From assembly GCF_001423885.1 (NCBI RefSeq), contig NZ_LMPP01000001.1, forward strand, positions 721,543 through 785,542: 64,000 nt of DNA, written 5' to 3'. Source of the DNA: Rathayibacter sp. Leaf185. Lineage in GTDB: Bacteria > Actinomycetota > Actinomycetes > Actinomycetales > Microbacteriaceae. Positions within the stretch are counted from its first letter, which is position 1, and the number at the start of each line of letters is the position of its first letter. Of the stretch, positions 51,345 to 60,433 are shown piece by piece. A model generated the notes under the pieces. It saw nothing but the letters and a program-made list of their open reading frames with translations, ran no database searches and was not told the origin of the DNA. The position numbers and the translations under genes were made by a program.

Positions 51345-52376
51345 TCAGTACGCGAGCGAGCGGTCGACGGCCTCGAGCACGCGGTCGACATCGGGGAGGA
51401 AGATCTTCTCGACCTTGGCGGGCGGGAACGGGGCGTCGAAGCCGGCGACGCGGAGGACGGGCGCCTCGAGCGAGTAGAAGGCCTTCTCGGTCACGGTCGC
51501 GGCGATCTCGGAGCCGAGGCTGACGTTCGCCGAGGCCTCCTGGGCGACCACGAGCCGACCGGTCTTGCGCACGGAGGCGAGCAGCGGCTCCCAGTCGATC
51601 GGCGACAGGGAGCGCAGGTCGACGACCTCGACGCTCGTGCCCTCCTCGCCCGCGAGCTCGGCGGCTTGCAGCAGCACCGACACCATCGGGCCCCAGCCGA
51701 CCAGCGTGACCTCCTCGCCCGTGCGCACCACGCGGGACGCGTGCAGCGGAGCGGCGGAGGAGCGCAGGTCGACGTCGCCCTTGGGCCAGTAGCGGCTCTT
51801 GGGCTCGAAGAACATCACCGGGTCGTCCGAGGCGATCGCCTCCTGGATCATCCAGTAGGCGTCGTTCGGGGTGGAGGGGCTGACGGCCCGGAGCCCCGCC
51901 GTGTGGGCGAAGTAGGCCTCGTTGCTCTCCTGGTGGTGCTCGACCGCTCCGATGTGCCCGCCGTAGGGCACTCGGATGACGACGGGCATCGCGAGAGTGC
52001 CCTCGTGGCGGTTGGTCATCTTGGCCAGCTGCGAGGTGATCTGGTCGAACGCCGGGTAGATGAACCCGTCGAACTGGATCTCGCAGACGGGACGGAACCC
52101 GCGCATCGCGAGACCGATCGCGGTACCGACGATGCCCGACTCGGCGAGCGGAGTGTCGAGCACGCGCTTCGCGCCGAACTCGGCGTGCAGGCCCTCGGTG
52201 ATGCGGAACACGCCGCCGAGCGGGCCGATGTCCTCGCCCATCAGCAGGACGCGGTCGTTCTCGGTCATCGCGCGGCGGAGGCCGGCGTTGAGCGCCTTGG
52301 CCATGGACATCGACTCCAGTTGCACCTCGGTGAGGGGCGCCTGGGCTGTCGTGGTGCTCGTGTCGATCGTCATCAT
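51345..52376 (-). CDS. Branched-chain 2-oxoacid dehydrogenase E1 component, beta subunit
   Basis: A 343-residue transketolase-like E1beta. Typical features are [25 protein letters not shown] near the N-terminus, [29 protein letters not shown] with the thiamine-contacting Glu, and the C-terminal [34 protein letters not shown] 52376 overlaps the E1alpha stop (ATGA). It forms the alpha2beta2 decarboxylase with E1alpha and loads the E2 lipoyl group. Confidence 0.94.
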   Translation of the reverse strand: MMTIDTSTTTAQAPLTEVQLESMSMAKALNAGLRRAMTENDRVLLMGEDIGPLGGVFRITEGLHAEFGAKRVLDTPLAESGIVGTAIGLAMRGFRPVCEIQFDGFIYPAFDQITSQLAKMTNRHEGTLAMPVVIRVPYGGHIGAVEHHQESNEAYFAHTAGLRAVSPSTPNDAYWMIQEAIASDDPVMFFEPKSRYWPKGDVDLRSSAAPLHASRVVRTGEEVTLVGWGPMVSVLLQAAELAGEEGTSVEVVDLRSLSPIDWEPLLASVRKTGRLVVAQEASANVSLGSEIAATVTEKAFYSLEAPVLRVAGFDAPFPPAKVEKIFLPDVDRVLEAVDRSLAY

Positions 52377-53500
52377 TCGCCTCCGAACGATTCTTCGTAG
52401 CGCTGGAGCCACGCTTTCTGCTCCTGGAGCTGCGGGTGCGGCTCGGAGTACACGTGGTCGAAGATCACGTCGGTCGGCGGCGCCTCGAGCGCGAGGAGCC
52501 GGCGGCGGATGTCGGCGGCGAAGTCCGCGGCCTCCTCGTCGACCTCGTCGAAGAACGACTGCGGGGCGCCCTGCGTCTTCAGGTAGGCGGCGAAGCGGGT
52601 GATCGGGTCCTTCGCGACCCACGAGGCGAGCTCGTCGTCGGTGCGGTACTTCGTCGGGTCGTCGCTCGAGGTGTGCGCGCCGATGCGGTAGGTGAGGGCC
52701 TCGATGAACTGCGGGCCGCCTCCGGAGCGCGCCTCGTCGAGGTGCTGGGCGGTGACGGCGTAGCTGGCGAGCACGTCGTTGCCGTCGATCTGGACGCCGG
52801 GGATGCCGAAGCCCGAGGAGCGGAGGTAGAGCGGGCTGCGGGACTGGGTCGCGACGGGCACCGAGATCGCGTAGTGGTTGTTCTGGAGGAAGAAGACCTC
52901 GGGCGTCCGATAGCTCGCGGCGAAGACCATCGCCTCGCTCACATCGCCCTGGCTCGAGGCGCCGTCGCCGAAGTAGACGACGACCGCCGCGTCCTTCTCG
53001 GGGTCGCCGGTGCCGGTGGCGCCGTCGAAGGTGAGGCCCATCGCGTAGCCGGTCGCGTGGAGCGCCTGCGAGCCGAGGACGAGCGTGTAGAGGTGGAAGT
53101 TGCCGTTGGCCGGGTCCGCCGGGTCCCAGCCGCCGTGGCTGACTCCGCGCAGCAGCGCGAGGACTCCGAGGAGGTCGATGCCGCGGATCTTGCCGACGAC
53201 GTGCTCGCGGTAGGAGGGGAACACGTGGTCCTGCGGGCGCATCGCGAACGCGGAGCCGACCTGCGCCGCCTCCTGACCGTGGCTCGGGACCCAGAGGCCG
53301 AGCTGCCCCTGCCGCTGCAGGTTCGCCGCCTCGAGGTCGAACCGGCGCACGACCGCCATCTCGCGGTAGAAGGTGCGGTGCTGCTCCTCGCCGATCCCGT
53401 CGAGGCGGGAGGCGTACTGCTCGGCCGCGGGGGACGGTGCGAAGCGGCCGTCCGCGGTGAGGAACTGGACCGTCGGCGACTGCGTGCTGGTGGCTACCAC
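52373..53500 (-). CDS. Branched-chain 2-oxoacid dehydrogenase E1 component, alpha subunit
   Basis: A 375-residue thiamine-diphosphate enzyme subunit. The ThDP motif runs from GDGASSQGDVSEAM to FFLQNNHYAISVP near residues 170-205, and the regulatory-loop-like region YRIGAHTSSDDPTKYR is present. LWVPSHGQEAAQVGSAFAMRPQDHVFPSYREH is the E1alpha substrate-channel block. Start GTG 53500 lies 6 nt after a TAGGTT box (53512-53507), so transcription is probably leaderless. That box overlaps the stop codon of hisC. Head of the E1alpha-E1beta-E2 operon. Confidence 0.94.
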   Translation of the reverse strand: MVATSTQSPTVQFLTADGRFAPSPAAEQYASRLDGIGEEQHRTFYREMAVVRRFDLEAANLQRQGQLGLWVPSHGQEAAQVGSAFAMRPQDHVFPSYREHVVGKIRGIDLLGVLALLRGVSHGGWDPADPANGNFHLYTLVLGSQALHATGYAMGLTFDGATGTGDPEKDAAVVVYFGDGASSQGDVSEAMVFAASYRTPEVFFLQNNHYAISVPVATQSRSPLYLRSSGFGIPGVQIDGNDVLASYAVTAQHLDEARSGGGPQFIEALTYRIGAHTSSDDPTKYRTDDELASWVAKDPITRFAAYLKTQGAPQSFFDEVDEEAADFAADIRRRLLALEAPPTDVIFDHVYSEPHPQLQEQKAWLQRYEESFGGE

Positions 53501-53504
53501 CCGA

Positions 53505-54611
53505 CTAACCTATCCGCCTGGCCGGATGGCCCTCGGGGAGGGTCTCGACAATCTCCGACGCCGCGGAGAGGAGCTTCTCGACAGAATCCGCCTCGCCGAC
53601 CGAGACGCGGATGCCCTCGGGCGGGAAGGCCCGGACCACGACTCCCGCCCGCTCGAACACGCCGGCGGCCCACTCGGTCTCGTCGCGGGTGTCGAACCAG
53701 AGGAAGTTGGCCTCGGACTTCGGGAGGGTCCAGCCCTGGTCAAGCAGAGCCTGCCAGAGCTCATCGCGCAGCAGCACGATGCGGTGCACCCGTTCGAGCA
53801 GCTCGTCGCGGTGCTCGAGCGAGGCGATCGCGGCCGTCTCGGCGAAGCGGGTCACCGAGAGCGGGATGGCCGTCGATCGCGCGGCGTCGAGGATGCGCGG
53901 GTGCCCGATCGCGTAGCCGACCCGGAGCCCGGCGAGGCCGTAGGCCTTCGAGAAGGTGCGCGCGATGACGAGGTTGGGGTGGCGGCCGAGGAGGGTCGTG
54001 CCGTCGACGGCGCGCTCGTCGGTCACGAACTCGGCGTAGGCCTCGTCGAGGAGGACGAGGACGTCGGCGGGGATCCGGTCGAGGAACGCCTCGACGTCGT
54101 CGGCCTGCGCGACGGTGCCGGTGGGGTTGTTGGGGCTGCAGACGATCACGAGGCGGGTGCGCTCGGTGACGGCCTGCGCCATCGCGTCGAGGTCGTGGGT
54201 GTCGTCGGAGCGCAGCGGGACCCGGACGCTCGTGGCGCCCGCGGTCGTGACCAGCGACGGGTAGGCCTCGAAGGAGCGCCACGCGTAGACGACCTCGTCG
54301 CCCACTCCCGCGGCGGCACTGATCAGCTGGGCGATGACGGCGACGGATCCCGCGCCGACGATGACCTGGTCGATGCTCACTCCATGGCTCTCGGCGAGCG
54401 CCGTCCGCAGGGCGGTCGCCGCCGCATCGGGGTAGCGGTTGAAGTCGGCGACGCCGCGGACCCTCTCGAGCACCGAGGGCAGCGGATCGAACGGGTTCTC
54501 GTTGGAGGACAGCTTGAACGCATCGGCGGAGGCGGCGCGGCCCTGCCGGTAGGCCGGGAGCGCGAGGATCTCGGGGCGGAGTCGGACGGGAGGCCCCTGC
54601 TGTTCGGTCAC
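53505..54611 (-). CDS. hisC: Histidinol-phosphate/aromatic aminotransferase (HisC family)
   Basis: A 368-residue PLP-dependent fold-type I aminotransferase. [18 protein letters not shown] at the N-terminus, [11 protein letters not shown] near residue 160, [10 protein letters not shown], and [18 protein letters not shown] with the PLP Lys near residue 225 are HisC hallmarks, and GIRVSVG near the end has the substrate-binding Arg. It may serve histidine synthesis or aromatic amino acid transamination; no other his genes are near, which favours the latter (inference). GTG 54611 lies 7 nt after TACCAT, consistent with a leaderless start; ATG 54620 would overlap that box. Confidence 0.9.
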   Translation of the reverse strand: MTEQQGPPVRLRPEILALPAYRQGRAASADAFKLSSNENPFDPLPSVLERVRGVADFNRYPDAAATALRTALAESHGVSIDQVIVGAGSVAVIAQLISAAAGVGDEVVYAWRSFEAYPSLVTTAGATSVRVPLRSDDTHDLDAMAQAVTERTRLVIVCSPNNPTGTVAQADDVEAFLDRIPADVLVLLDEAYAEFVTDERAVDGTTLLGRHPNLVIARTFSKAYGLAGLRVGYAIGHPRILDAARSTAIPLSVTRFAETAAIASLEHRDELLERVHRIVLLRDELWQALLDQGWTLPKSEANFLWFDTRDETEWAAGVFERAGVVVRAFPPEGIRVSVGEADSVEKLLSAASEIVETLPEGHPARRIG

Positions 54612-54743
54612 CCGCCCCATGGTAGGCCGAGGGGCCGACAGGGCCCGGTCGGGCTCGGCGCGAGGATCACGATCGGGTGTCGAACGGCTCGCGTCCCCCT
54701 TCGAGGGGCGGTTTCGGCCGAGTCCCCCGATTAGGGTTCGAGA

Positions 54744-55604
54744 ATGCGGAGTCGATGGGGAGCCGTCCGGCCAGCGCGCCCGGCAGTCCTCCGTGTCTCC
54801 GTGGCCGTTCTCAGCGTCGCTCTGCTCACCGGCGCCCTCTCCTCCTGCTCTCCCGCGTCCGACGCTCCCGAGCCGAGCCCGACTCCCCGCGTGGTCGCGG
54901 TCGACGTCTCGGCGACGGCCGAGTTCACCGCGGCCAAGGAGAAGGGGACCGCGACCCGCGACGATGCCCTCGCCCTCCTCACCGCGACGGACTCCGCCGT
55001 CTCGGGCGGCGTGCGCAGCACTCTCCTCTCGGCGGTCGCCGCCCTCAACTCCGCGCTCGGTGGCGTCTCGACCGAGACGATCACCGAGGCGACGGCGGCG
55101 ACGACGGAGGCGGAGCTCGCGGTCGCGGACAGGGTGCGCGGTCTCGGCGAGGCGACCCTCGCCTCCGGTCGCGGCTCGACCGCTCGGCGCGCGGCCCTCA
55201 GCACCGCGATCGAGGTGCTCGCCGCTGCCGTCGAGGCGCGCGCGGGCCTCGCCGGCGCGGCTGCGCAGGTGCTCGACGCCCGCGATCCGCTCGTCCCGCC
55301 TCCGGGGAGCGGCGGCGGCCCGCCCGCGCAGCAGGCCCCCGCGCCGCCGGCACCCGCGCCGACCGCGCAGGCCCCGACCGCGCCGCCCGAGCAGCCGGTG
55401 CAGCCCGCCGAGCCGGAGCCCGCGCCCCCGGAGGCGACCGTCCGACCCGGCCCGACGGCGGTCCCGACGCAGCCCGCTCCCGAGCCGGAACCCGAGCCCG
55501 CGCCGGAGCCCGAGCCGACCGCCGTGCCCGGCCCCGACTGCAGCACCGATCCCGACCTCTGCGCCCCGGCGCCCACTCCCTCGATCGACGACCCCGTCAC
55601 CTGA
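54744..55604 (+). CDS. Predicted lipoprotein with Pro/Glu-rich C-terminus
   Basis: A 286-residue protein. [16 protein letters not shown] gives a lipoprotein signal with lipobox LSSC near residue 35. Residues 50-180 are Ala-rich and helical ([10 protein letters not shown]-type repeats of small residues). Residues about 185-265 are a low-complexity Pro/Ala/Glu stretch, including [13 protein letters not shown], suited to spanning the cell wall. The end has two Cys ([11 protein letters not shown]). A TAGGGT box ends 6 nt before ATG. Divergent from hisC. No family recognised; probably an extracytoplasmic structural or anchoring protein. Confidence 0.78.
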   Translation: MRSRWGAVRPARPAVLRVSVAVLSVALLTGALSSCSPASDAPEPSPTPRVVAVDVSATAEFTAAKEKGTATRDDALALLTATDSAVSGGVRSTLLSAVAALNSALGGVSTETITEATAATTEAELAVADRVRGLGEATLASGRGSTARRAALSTAIEVLAAAVEARAGLAGAAAQVLDARDPLVPPPGSGGGPPAQQAPAPPAPAPTAQAPTAPPEQPVQPAEPEPAPPEATVRPGPTAVPTQPAPEPEPEPAPEPEPTAVPGPDCSTDPDLCAPAPTPSIDDPVT

Positions 55605-55647
55605 CCGGCGACTCGCGGCCGACCCGCCGGGCCGCGATAGTGGACGC

Positions 55648-56046
55648 ATGCGCAGACTCCTCCTCGGACTCCTGACCAACGCCGTCGCGATCTGGCTCAC
55701 CACGCTCGTCGTGTCGGGCGTCCGCGTGGATCCGTACGAGGAGGGGGCGACCGCGGCGGTCCTGACGTACCTCCTGGTCGCGGTGATCTTCGGAGTGGTC
55801 AACGCGGTGGTCGGCGGAGTGGTCCGCGTGGTCGCGTTCCCCCTGTACATCATCACGCTCGGGCTCGTCGCGTTCCTGGTCAACGGGCTCCTCCTGCTGC
55901 TGACGGCCTGGGTCAGCGGTCTCTTCGGCTTCGGTCTCGTCGTGGACGGCTTCTGGTGGGGTGTGCTCGGCGCCCTCGTGCTCGCGATCGTCAACTGGTT
56001 CATCGGGCTGCTCGTCCGGCCGTTCCTGGGGCGCCGCGAGGACTGA
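55648..56046 (+). CDS. Phage holin family-like membrane protein (superfamily IV)
   Basis: A 132-residue membrane protein with four predicted helices: [71 protein letters not shown] and [23 protein letters not shown]. This is the mycobacterial-type 4-TM holin-like family, common in actinobacterial chromosomes and not evidence of a prophage. A GATAGT box (55636-55641) ends 6 nt before the ATG. Its last 47 bp overlap the 3' end of the convergent hydrolase gene. Confidence 0.88.
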   Translation: MRRLLLGLLTNAVAIWLTTLVVSGVRVDPYEEGATAAVLTYLLVAVIFGVVNAVVGGVVRVVAFPLYIITLGLVAFLVNGLLLLLTAWVSGLFGFGLVVDGFWWGVLGALVLAIVNWFIGLLVRPFLGRRED

Positions 56047-57487
56047 CCGGCACCGTCGTCAGGCGGGCGCCGACCCTCGAGCCGGGGGCGGCGGTCCAGA
56101 GCCCGAAGAGAGCGGCTCCGGAGGCGGCGAGCCGCGGATCGGCATCGAGCGTCTGCGCCGTCGCCACGTAGGACTCGAGTGCGTGCGCCGGCACCGGGCC
56201 CTCCTGCGGCGTCGAGGCGGGCGAGTCGCGCTCGACGACGATCACCCCCTGCTCCTGGCCGGCGGTGCGCCCGAATCCGCTCAGCGCCGGGACGAGGTCG
56301 TCGGAGTGCTCGATCGACACCGACCGCGTCCCGCTCGGCAGGTCGAGACCGCGGATCGGACTTCCGAACGCGATCACGTCGTGCACGTCGTAGCGCCCCG
56401 ACTGCGCCACGCGCAGCGCGACCAGCCCACCCTGCGAGTGCGCCGCGATCGTCACGGGAGCTCCCTCGGGGATGCCCGCCGCCTCCATCGCCGCGAGCGT
56501 CCCCGCGACCGACGCCGCACCTCCTCCGCTCATCGCCTTGAGATTCGAGGCGGCGCCGAACGCCTGCTCGGGGTCGAGGCTCCAGTCGGTCGTCCCCGAG
56601 ACCGTGACGAGCCACTCCCCTCCGAACTCCTCGATCACCACCTGCGGACCGTCGGGATCGCTCGGCGGGATGCGCGCCGCCAGCTCGCCCCAGCTCGAGG
56701 GCGCCTCGGCCGCGGATCCCAGCCGGATCGGCGGCGGCTCGACCGTCTGCACGCGCAGTCGACGCTCCCCCGGCGGCGGGACGACGCCGAAGACGGTCGC
56801 GAGGACGACCAGCACGCTCGCCGCCGAGCTCACCCCGCCGCCGACCGTCTCGCCGGCGGAGCGGCCGCCGAGAGCAGCCGTCACCGGTGGTGGCAGCAGC
56901 AGCACGCCGACCTCGGTGCCCAGGCCGATCGTCGAGATCACCGCGCGCAGACCCTCGACCAGGAGCGGATCGCCGAGCAGCGCGCGGACGAGGTCCGCCT
57001 TCTCGGCGGAGAGCTCGTCGCGGGCGCCGTCGTCACCGGCGAGGACCCGGGCCGCCGCGCCGACCGAGCCGAACGCCGCCTCCGCGGTCGCCCTGACGAG
57101 CAGAGCCGCGTCCTCCCGCGCGCCCGGGACACGACGGGCGAACGATTCCGACGCGCGCAGACCGAAGGCCACCGCCGCGACCAGCGGAGCCACCCGCGCG
57201 GGGATCACGGGCAGCTGCTCCTCGAGCGCCTCCTCGGCCCGCTCGTACGCCGACACCGCCTCCCCCAGCGCCTCGCGCAGCAGCGCCGCCTCGCCCTCGA
57301 GCCCGGTGAGCCGCCGGCCGAGCAGCTCGAGCTCGCCGACCCGCTCCGGCGCCGCCGCACCGACGGAGGGCGCCGCCCGTACCGCAGCACCCGCGCAGTC
57401 GGCGAGGCCGCGGAGGACGGTCTCGAGTGCCCGCCGGCGCTCGTCGAGCTCACCGGTGTCGACGCGACTGAGCACGTCCGCCGTCAC
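56000..57487 (-). CDS. Large alpha/beta-hydrolase coupled to a WXG-like small protein
   Basis: A 495-residue protein. Residues 1-190 are helical and Ala/Glu/Leu-rich, resembling the helical N-terminal parts of actinobacterial WXG/DUF1023-like proteins. A hydrophobic Gly/Ala/Val segment occurs near 215-237 ([19 protein letters not shown]). Residues 280-470 are an alpha/beta-hydrolase with nucleophile Ser351 in [12 protein letters not shown], likely Asp397 in EHSDDLVP and His435 in PAHALESY. Start GTG 57487 overlaps the stop of the small WXG-like gene (GTGA). Substrate unknown; a cell-envelope or secreted lipase/esterase role is inference. Confidence 0.78.
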   Translation of the reverse strand: MTADVLSRVDTGELDERRRALETVLRGLADCAGAAVRAAPSVGAAAPERVGELELLGRRLTGLEGEAALLREALGEAVSAYERAEEALEEQLPVIPARVAPLVAAVAFGLRASESFARRVPGAREDAALLVRATAEAAFGSVGAAARVLAGDDGARDELSAEKADLVRALLGDPLLVEGLRAVISTIGLGTEVGVLLLPPPVTAALGGRSAGETVGGGVSSAASVLVVLATVFGVVPPPGERRLRVQTVEPPPIRLGSAAEAPSSWGELAARIPPSDPDGPQVVIEEFGGEWLVTVSGTTDWSLDPEQAFGAASNLKAMSGGGAASVAGTLAAMEAAGIPEGAPVTIAAHSQGGLVALRVAQSGRYDVHDVIAFGSPIRGLDLPSGTRSVSIEHSDDLVPALSGFGRTAGQEQGVIVVERDSPASTPQEGPVPAHALESYVATAQTLDADPRLAASGAALFGLWTAAPGSRVGARLTTVPVSPRGAPGTAGRAAR

Positions 57488-57708
57488 CGGACACCTCCCG
57501 CGAGGCCCCGCGCCGCACCCTCGGCGACGGCGAGCCCCGCCAGGAGCTCGGCCGCCCGCTCCGCGAAGCCGCGCGCCGCCTCGTCCTCCCAGTCGGCATC
57601 GGGGAGGAGTCCCGCCGCCGCCGCGCGCACGCCGCCGATCCCGTCGGCGAGCGCCGTCAGCTCCGCGCTCGGCCATGCCGTCACCCCCGCCGGCTGCTCG
57701 ATCGTCAT
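57484..57708 (-). CDS. Small WXG100-like helical protein
   Basis: A 74-residue protein. ATG 57708 is chosen because GGAGG lies 8 nt upstream; a GTG 6 nt further out is possible. The sequence predicts two helices separated by a short turn (LLPDADWEDEAARGF), with a W-x-x-x-A-A-x-x-F pattern like WXG100 proteins but W-E-D in place of W-x-G. It is coupled by a GTGA overlap to the large hydrolase. WXG100 proteins are small ESX/type VII substrates or chaperone-like partners; no type VII secretion genes are in the window. Confidence 0.65.
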   Translation of the reverse strand: MTIEQPAGVTAWPSAELTALADGIGGVRAAAAGLLPDADWEDEAARGFAERAAELLAGLAVAEGAARGLAGGVR

Positions 57709-57845
57709 CCGCACCGCCTCCGTTCCGTCCTCGTCGCGGCCAGCCTCGACGAGCGCGCCGGGCCGCGGGACCGCCTCCGCCCGGACCGTGGAGAACCGAC
57801 GGATCGGCCGGGTGTGGAGGAGCCGCGGTGCGCCACAATGGGCGG

Positions 57846-58454
57846 GTGACCCCCCGCTCCTCCGCGCCCTCGGCGTTCGCCGTGTGCTTCGTCTGCACCG
57901 GGAACATCTGCCGGTCGCCGATGGCCGAGGTGGTGCTGAGGTCGCTCGCCGACCGCGCCGGGCTCGCCTCCGTCATCGAGATCAGCTCGGCGGGCACCGG
58001 CGAGTGGCACCTCGGCGAGCACGCCGATGATCGCGCGCTCGCGGCCCTCGAGCGCCGAGGGCTCGACGGCGCGCGGCACCGCGCGCAGCTGTTCGACCCG
58101 GTCCGCTTCGACGAGTTCGACCTCGTCGTCGCGCTCGACCACGGCCACGAGCGGGCACTGCGATCGTGGGCCCGCACCGACGTCGACCGCCAGAAGGTGC
58201 GCCGCCTGCTCGCCTTCGAGCCCTCGCTCTCGCCGCAGGGCGACGTCCCCGACCCCTACTATTCCGATGCGGCGGCGTTCGACCGGGTGCTCTCGCTCAT
58301 CGAGAGCGCGTGCCGGTCGCTCTTCGCCCAGATCGAACCCGGGCTGCGCGGCAACCGCGCGACCCGCCCCGACTCCCCCGACGCGCGCTCCGGCGCCGTC
58401 GCCGGCTCCGCGGCCCGCGCGGAGAACCGCGACCCGGAAGGCTCCACCGCATGA
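57846..58454 (+). CDS. Low-molecular-weight protein-tyrosine phosphatase
   Basis: A 202-residue phosphatase. The P-loop FVCTGNICRSPMAE near residue 15 is the C-x5-R-S signature with catalytic Cys and Arg. The general acid Asp is in DVPDPYYSD near residue 136. The C-terminal 40 residues are an Ala/Arg/Pro-rich extension beyond the usual 155-160-residue domain. Such enzymes often act with tyrosine kinases on polysaccharide export, although none is adjacent. CACAAT ends 6 nt before GTG 57846. Its stop overlaps purB (ATGA). Confidence 0.92.
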   Translation: MTPRSSAPSAFAVCFVCTGNICRSPMAEVVLRSLADRAGLASVIEISSAGTGEWHLGEHADDRALAALERRGLDGARHRAQLFDPVRFDEFDLVVALDHGHERALRSWARTDVDRQKVRRLLAFEPSLSPQGDVPDPYYSDAAAFDRVLSLIESACRSLFAQIEPGLRGNRATRPDSPDARSGAVAGSAARAENRDPEGSTA

Positions 58455-59833
58455 CCTCGCTCCCCACCCAGCCGCTGAGCCCCCTCGACGGCCGGTACAG
58501 CGGCGCCGTCTCCTCGCTCGGCGAGTACCTCTCCGAGGCCGGCCTCAACCGCGCACGCGTCCACGTCGAGGTCGAGTGGCTGCTCGCCCTGACCGACCGC
58601 CGGCTGTTCGGCTCCGAGCCGGTCGACGCCGCCACCGCCGAGGAGCTGCGCCGCCGCGCCCGCGACTTCGGCCAGGCCGAGATCGACGAGCTCGCGACCC
58701 TCGAGGCCCGCACCAGGCACGACGTGAAGGCCGTCGAGTACCTCGTGCGCCACTGGCTCTCCGACCTCGGACTCGACCGCATCGCCGAGCTGACCCACTT
58801 CGCCGCGACCAGCGAGGACATCAACAACCTCTCCTACGCGATCGTCGTGCGGCAGGCGGTCGGCGAGATCTGGCTGCCGAAGCTCCGCTCGGTCGTCGAC
58901 TCCCTGCGCGAGCTCGCCGTCCGCTACCGAGACGAGTCGATGCTGAGCCGCACCCACGGGCAGCCCGCGACGCCCACGACGATGGGCAAGGAGTTCGCCG
59001 TCTACGCGTTCCGCCTCGAGCGCGTCATCGCGCAGATCGAGGCGACGGAGTACCTGGGCAAGTTCAGCGGCGCGACCGGCACGTTCGCGGCGCACCTCGC
59101 GGCCGACCCCGACACCGACTGGCCCGAGCTGGCGTCGGAGTTCGTCGCGTCGCTCGGGCTCGTCTTCAACCCGCTGACCACCCAGATCGAGTCGCACGAC
59201 TGGCAGGCCGAGCTCTACGGGAAGGCGGCGCACGCGAACCGCATCCTGCACAACATCTGCACCGACGTCTGGACCTACATCTCGCTCGGCTACTTCCGGC
59301 AGATCCCGCAGGCCGGAGCGACGGGCTCCTCGACCATGCCGCACAAGATCAACCCGATCCGCTTCGAGAACGCCGAGGCCAATCTCGAGCTCTCGAGCGC
59401 GCTGCTCGACTCCCTCGGTCAGACCCTCGTCACCTCGCGGCTGCAGCGCGACCTCACCGACTCGACGACCCAGCGCAACATCGGAGTCGCGTTCGGCCAC
59501 TCCCTCCTCGCGCTCGACAACATCGCGCGCGGCCTGCTCGAGATCGACCTCGACCCGAAGGCCCTCGCGGCCGATCTCGACACCAACTGGGAGGTGCTCG
59601 CCGAGGCGATCCAGACCGTGATCCGAGCCGAGGTGGTCGCCGGCCGCTCCGACATCACCGACCCCTACGCGATGCTCAAGGACCTCACCCGCGGCAAGCG
59701 CCTCGACGCCGAGGACCTCGCGGCGTTCGTCCGAGGCCTCGACATCGGCGAGGCGGCACGGGAGCGCCTGCTCGCCCTCACCCCCGCCGCGTACACGGGC
59801 GTCGCCTCGGAGCTGGTGGACCGCCTCCCCTGA
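58451..59833 (+). CDS. purB: Adenylosuccinate lyase
   Basis: A 460-residue member of the fumarase/aspartase superfamily that acts twice in purine synthesis, cleaving SAICAR and adenylosuccinate to release fumarate. LSPLDGRYSGAVSSLGEYLSEAGLNRARV is the PurB N-terminus. RTHGQPATPTTMGKE carries the catalytic His, and GSSTMPHKINPIRFENAEAN is the superfamily signature with the mobile catalytic Ser loop. It resembles the enterobacterial-type longer PurB. Overlaps the phosphatase gene by four bases. Confidence 0.96.
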   Translation: MTSLPTQPLSPLDGRYSGAVSSLGEYLSEAGLNRARVHVEVEWLLALTDRRLFGSEPVDAATAEELRRRARDFGQAEIDELATLEARTRHDVKAVEYLVRHWLSDLGLDRIAELTHFAATSEDINNLSYAIVVRQAVGEIWLPKLRSVVDSLRELAVRYRDESMLSRTHGQPATPTTMGKEFAVYAFRLERVIAQIEATEYLGKFSGATGTFAAHLAADPDTDWPELASEFVASLGLVFNPLTTQIESHDWQAELYGKAAHANRILHNICTDVWTYISLGYFRQIPQAGATGSSTMPHKINPIRFENAEANLELSSALLDSLGQTLVTSRLQRDLTDSTTQRNIGVAFGHSLLALDNIARGLLEIDLDPKALAADLDTNWEVLAEAIQTVIRAEVVAGRSDITDPYAMLKDLTRGKRLDAEDLAAFVRGLDIGEAARERLLALTPAAYTGVASELVDRLP

Positions 59834-59870
59834 TGCGCCCGGTGTCGGGGGTCGCGCGTAGCGTCGAGGG

Positions 59871-60416
59871 ATGAGCGCGTGCGCGATCGACGGGTGCCGG
59901 GCGGAGGCCGACGCGGGTGCTCCGCTCGATCTCTGCGCCGCGCACCTCGAGCTGGCGCACGACTGGGTCGCCCGCGAGAGCGGGGTCGTCGACGCCCTGC
60001 CCTCGCCGTGCCTCGTCTGCGGCTCGCGGCTGGGTGTCCGGCTCCCCTCCGCGTGGCTCTGCGCCGCCTGCGAGTGGCGGTTCGGCGAGGTCCCCGACGG
60101 CGAGCTCGCGCCGCCCCGCATCGACGTCGTCTACTACATCCGCTTCGGCGAGCGCATCAAGATCGGCACCAGCGGCAACCCGCGCCAGCGCCTGCACCGG
60201 CTGCGGCACGAGGAGCTGCTCGCCTTCGAGCGCGGCGGCCGGGCACTCGAGCAGCAGCGGCACGCGCAGTTCGCCGCCGAGCGGCTCGAGCGCACGGAGT
60301 GGTTCGCCAGGAGCCCCGCGCTCGACCGACACATCGAGACGGTCGCGGCGGGCGAGCCCGACCCGTGGGCGCTGCACCGCCGCTGGTGGAGCGAAGCGCT
60401 CGCGCTGCGCACCTGA
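59871..60416 (+). CDS. GIY-YIG family (T5orf172-like) nuclease-domain protein with N-terminal zinc ribbon
   Basis: A 181-residue protein. The first 75 residues contain Cys/His pairs (ACAIDGCRAEAD, LDLCAAHLE, SPCLVCGSRLG, WLCAACEWRF) that fit one or two zinc ribbons. Residues about 85-160 fit the GIY-YIG/T5orf172 pattern: VYYIRFGERIKIGTSGNPRQRLHRLRHEE, then EQQRHAQFAAERLERTEWFARS, where the Y-Y, K-I-G, R and E are the usual conserved positions. A TAGCGT box ends 6 nt before ATG. It is convergent with another predicted nuclease gene 17 bp away. Might act in DNA repair or defence; no direct evidence. Confidence 0.82.
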   Translation: MSACAIDGCRAEADAGAPLDLCAAHLELAHDWVARESGVVDALPSPCLVCGSRLGVRLPSAWLCAACEWRFGEVPDGELAPPRIDVVYYIRFGERIKIGTSGNPRQRLHRLRHEELLAFERGGRALEQQRHAQFAAERLERTEWFARSPALDRHIETVAAGEPDPWALHRRWWSEALALRT

Positions 60417-60433
60417 GACGCTGCCGCGGCGGG

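Noticed and set aside
55648-56046. Prophage remnant suggested by a holin-like protein
   Set aside because: No endolysin, integrase, portal or tail genes are nearby, and this 4-TM family is common in actinobacterial chromosomes.
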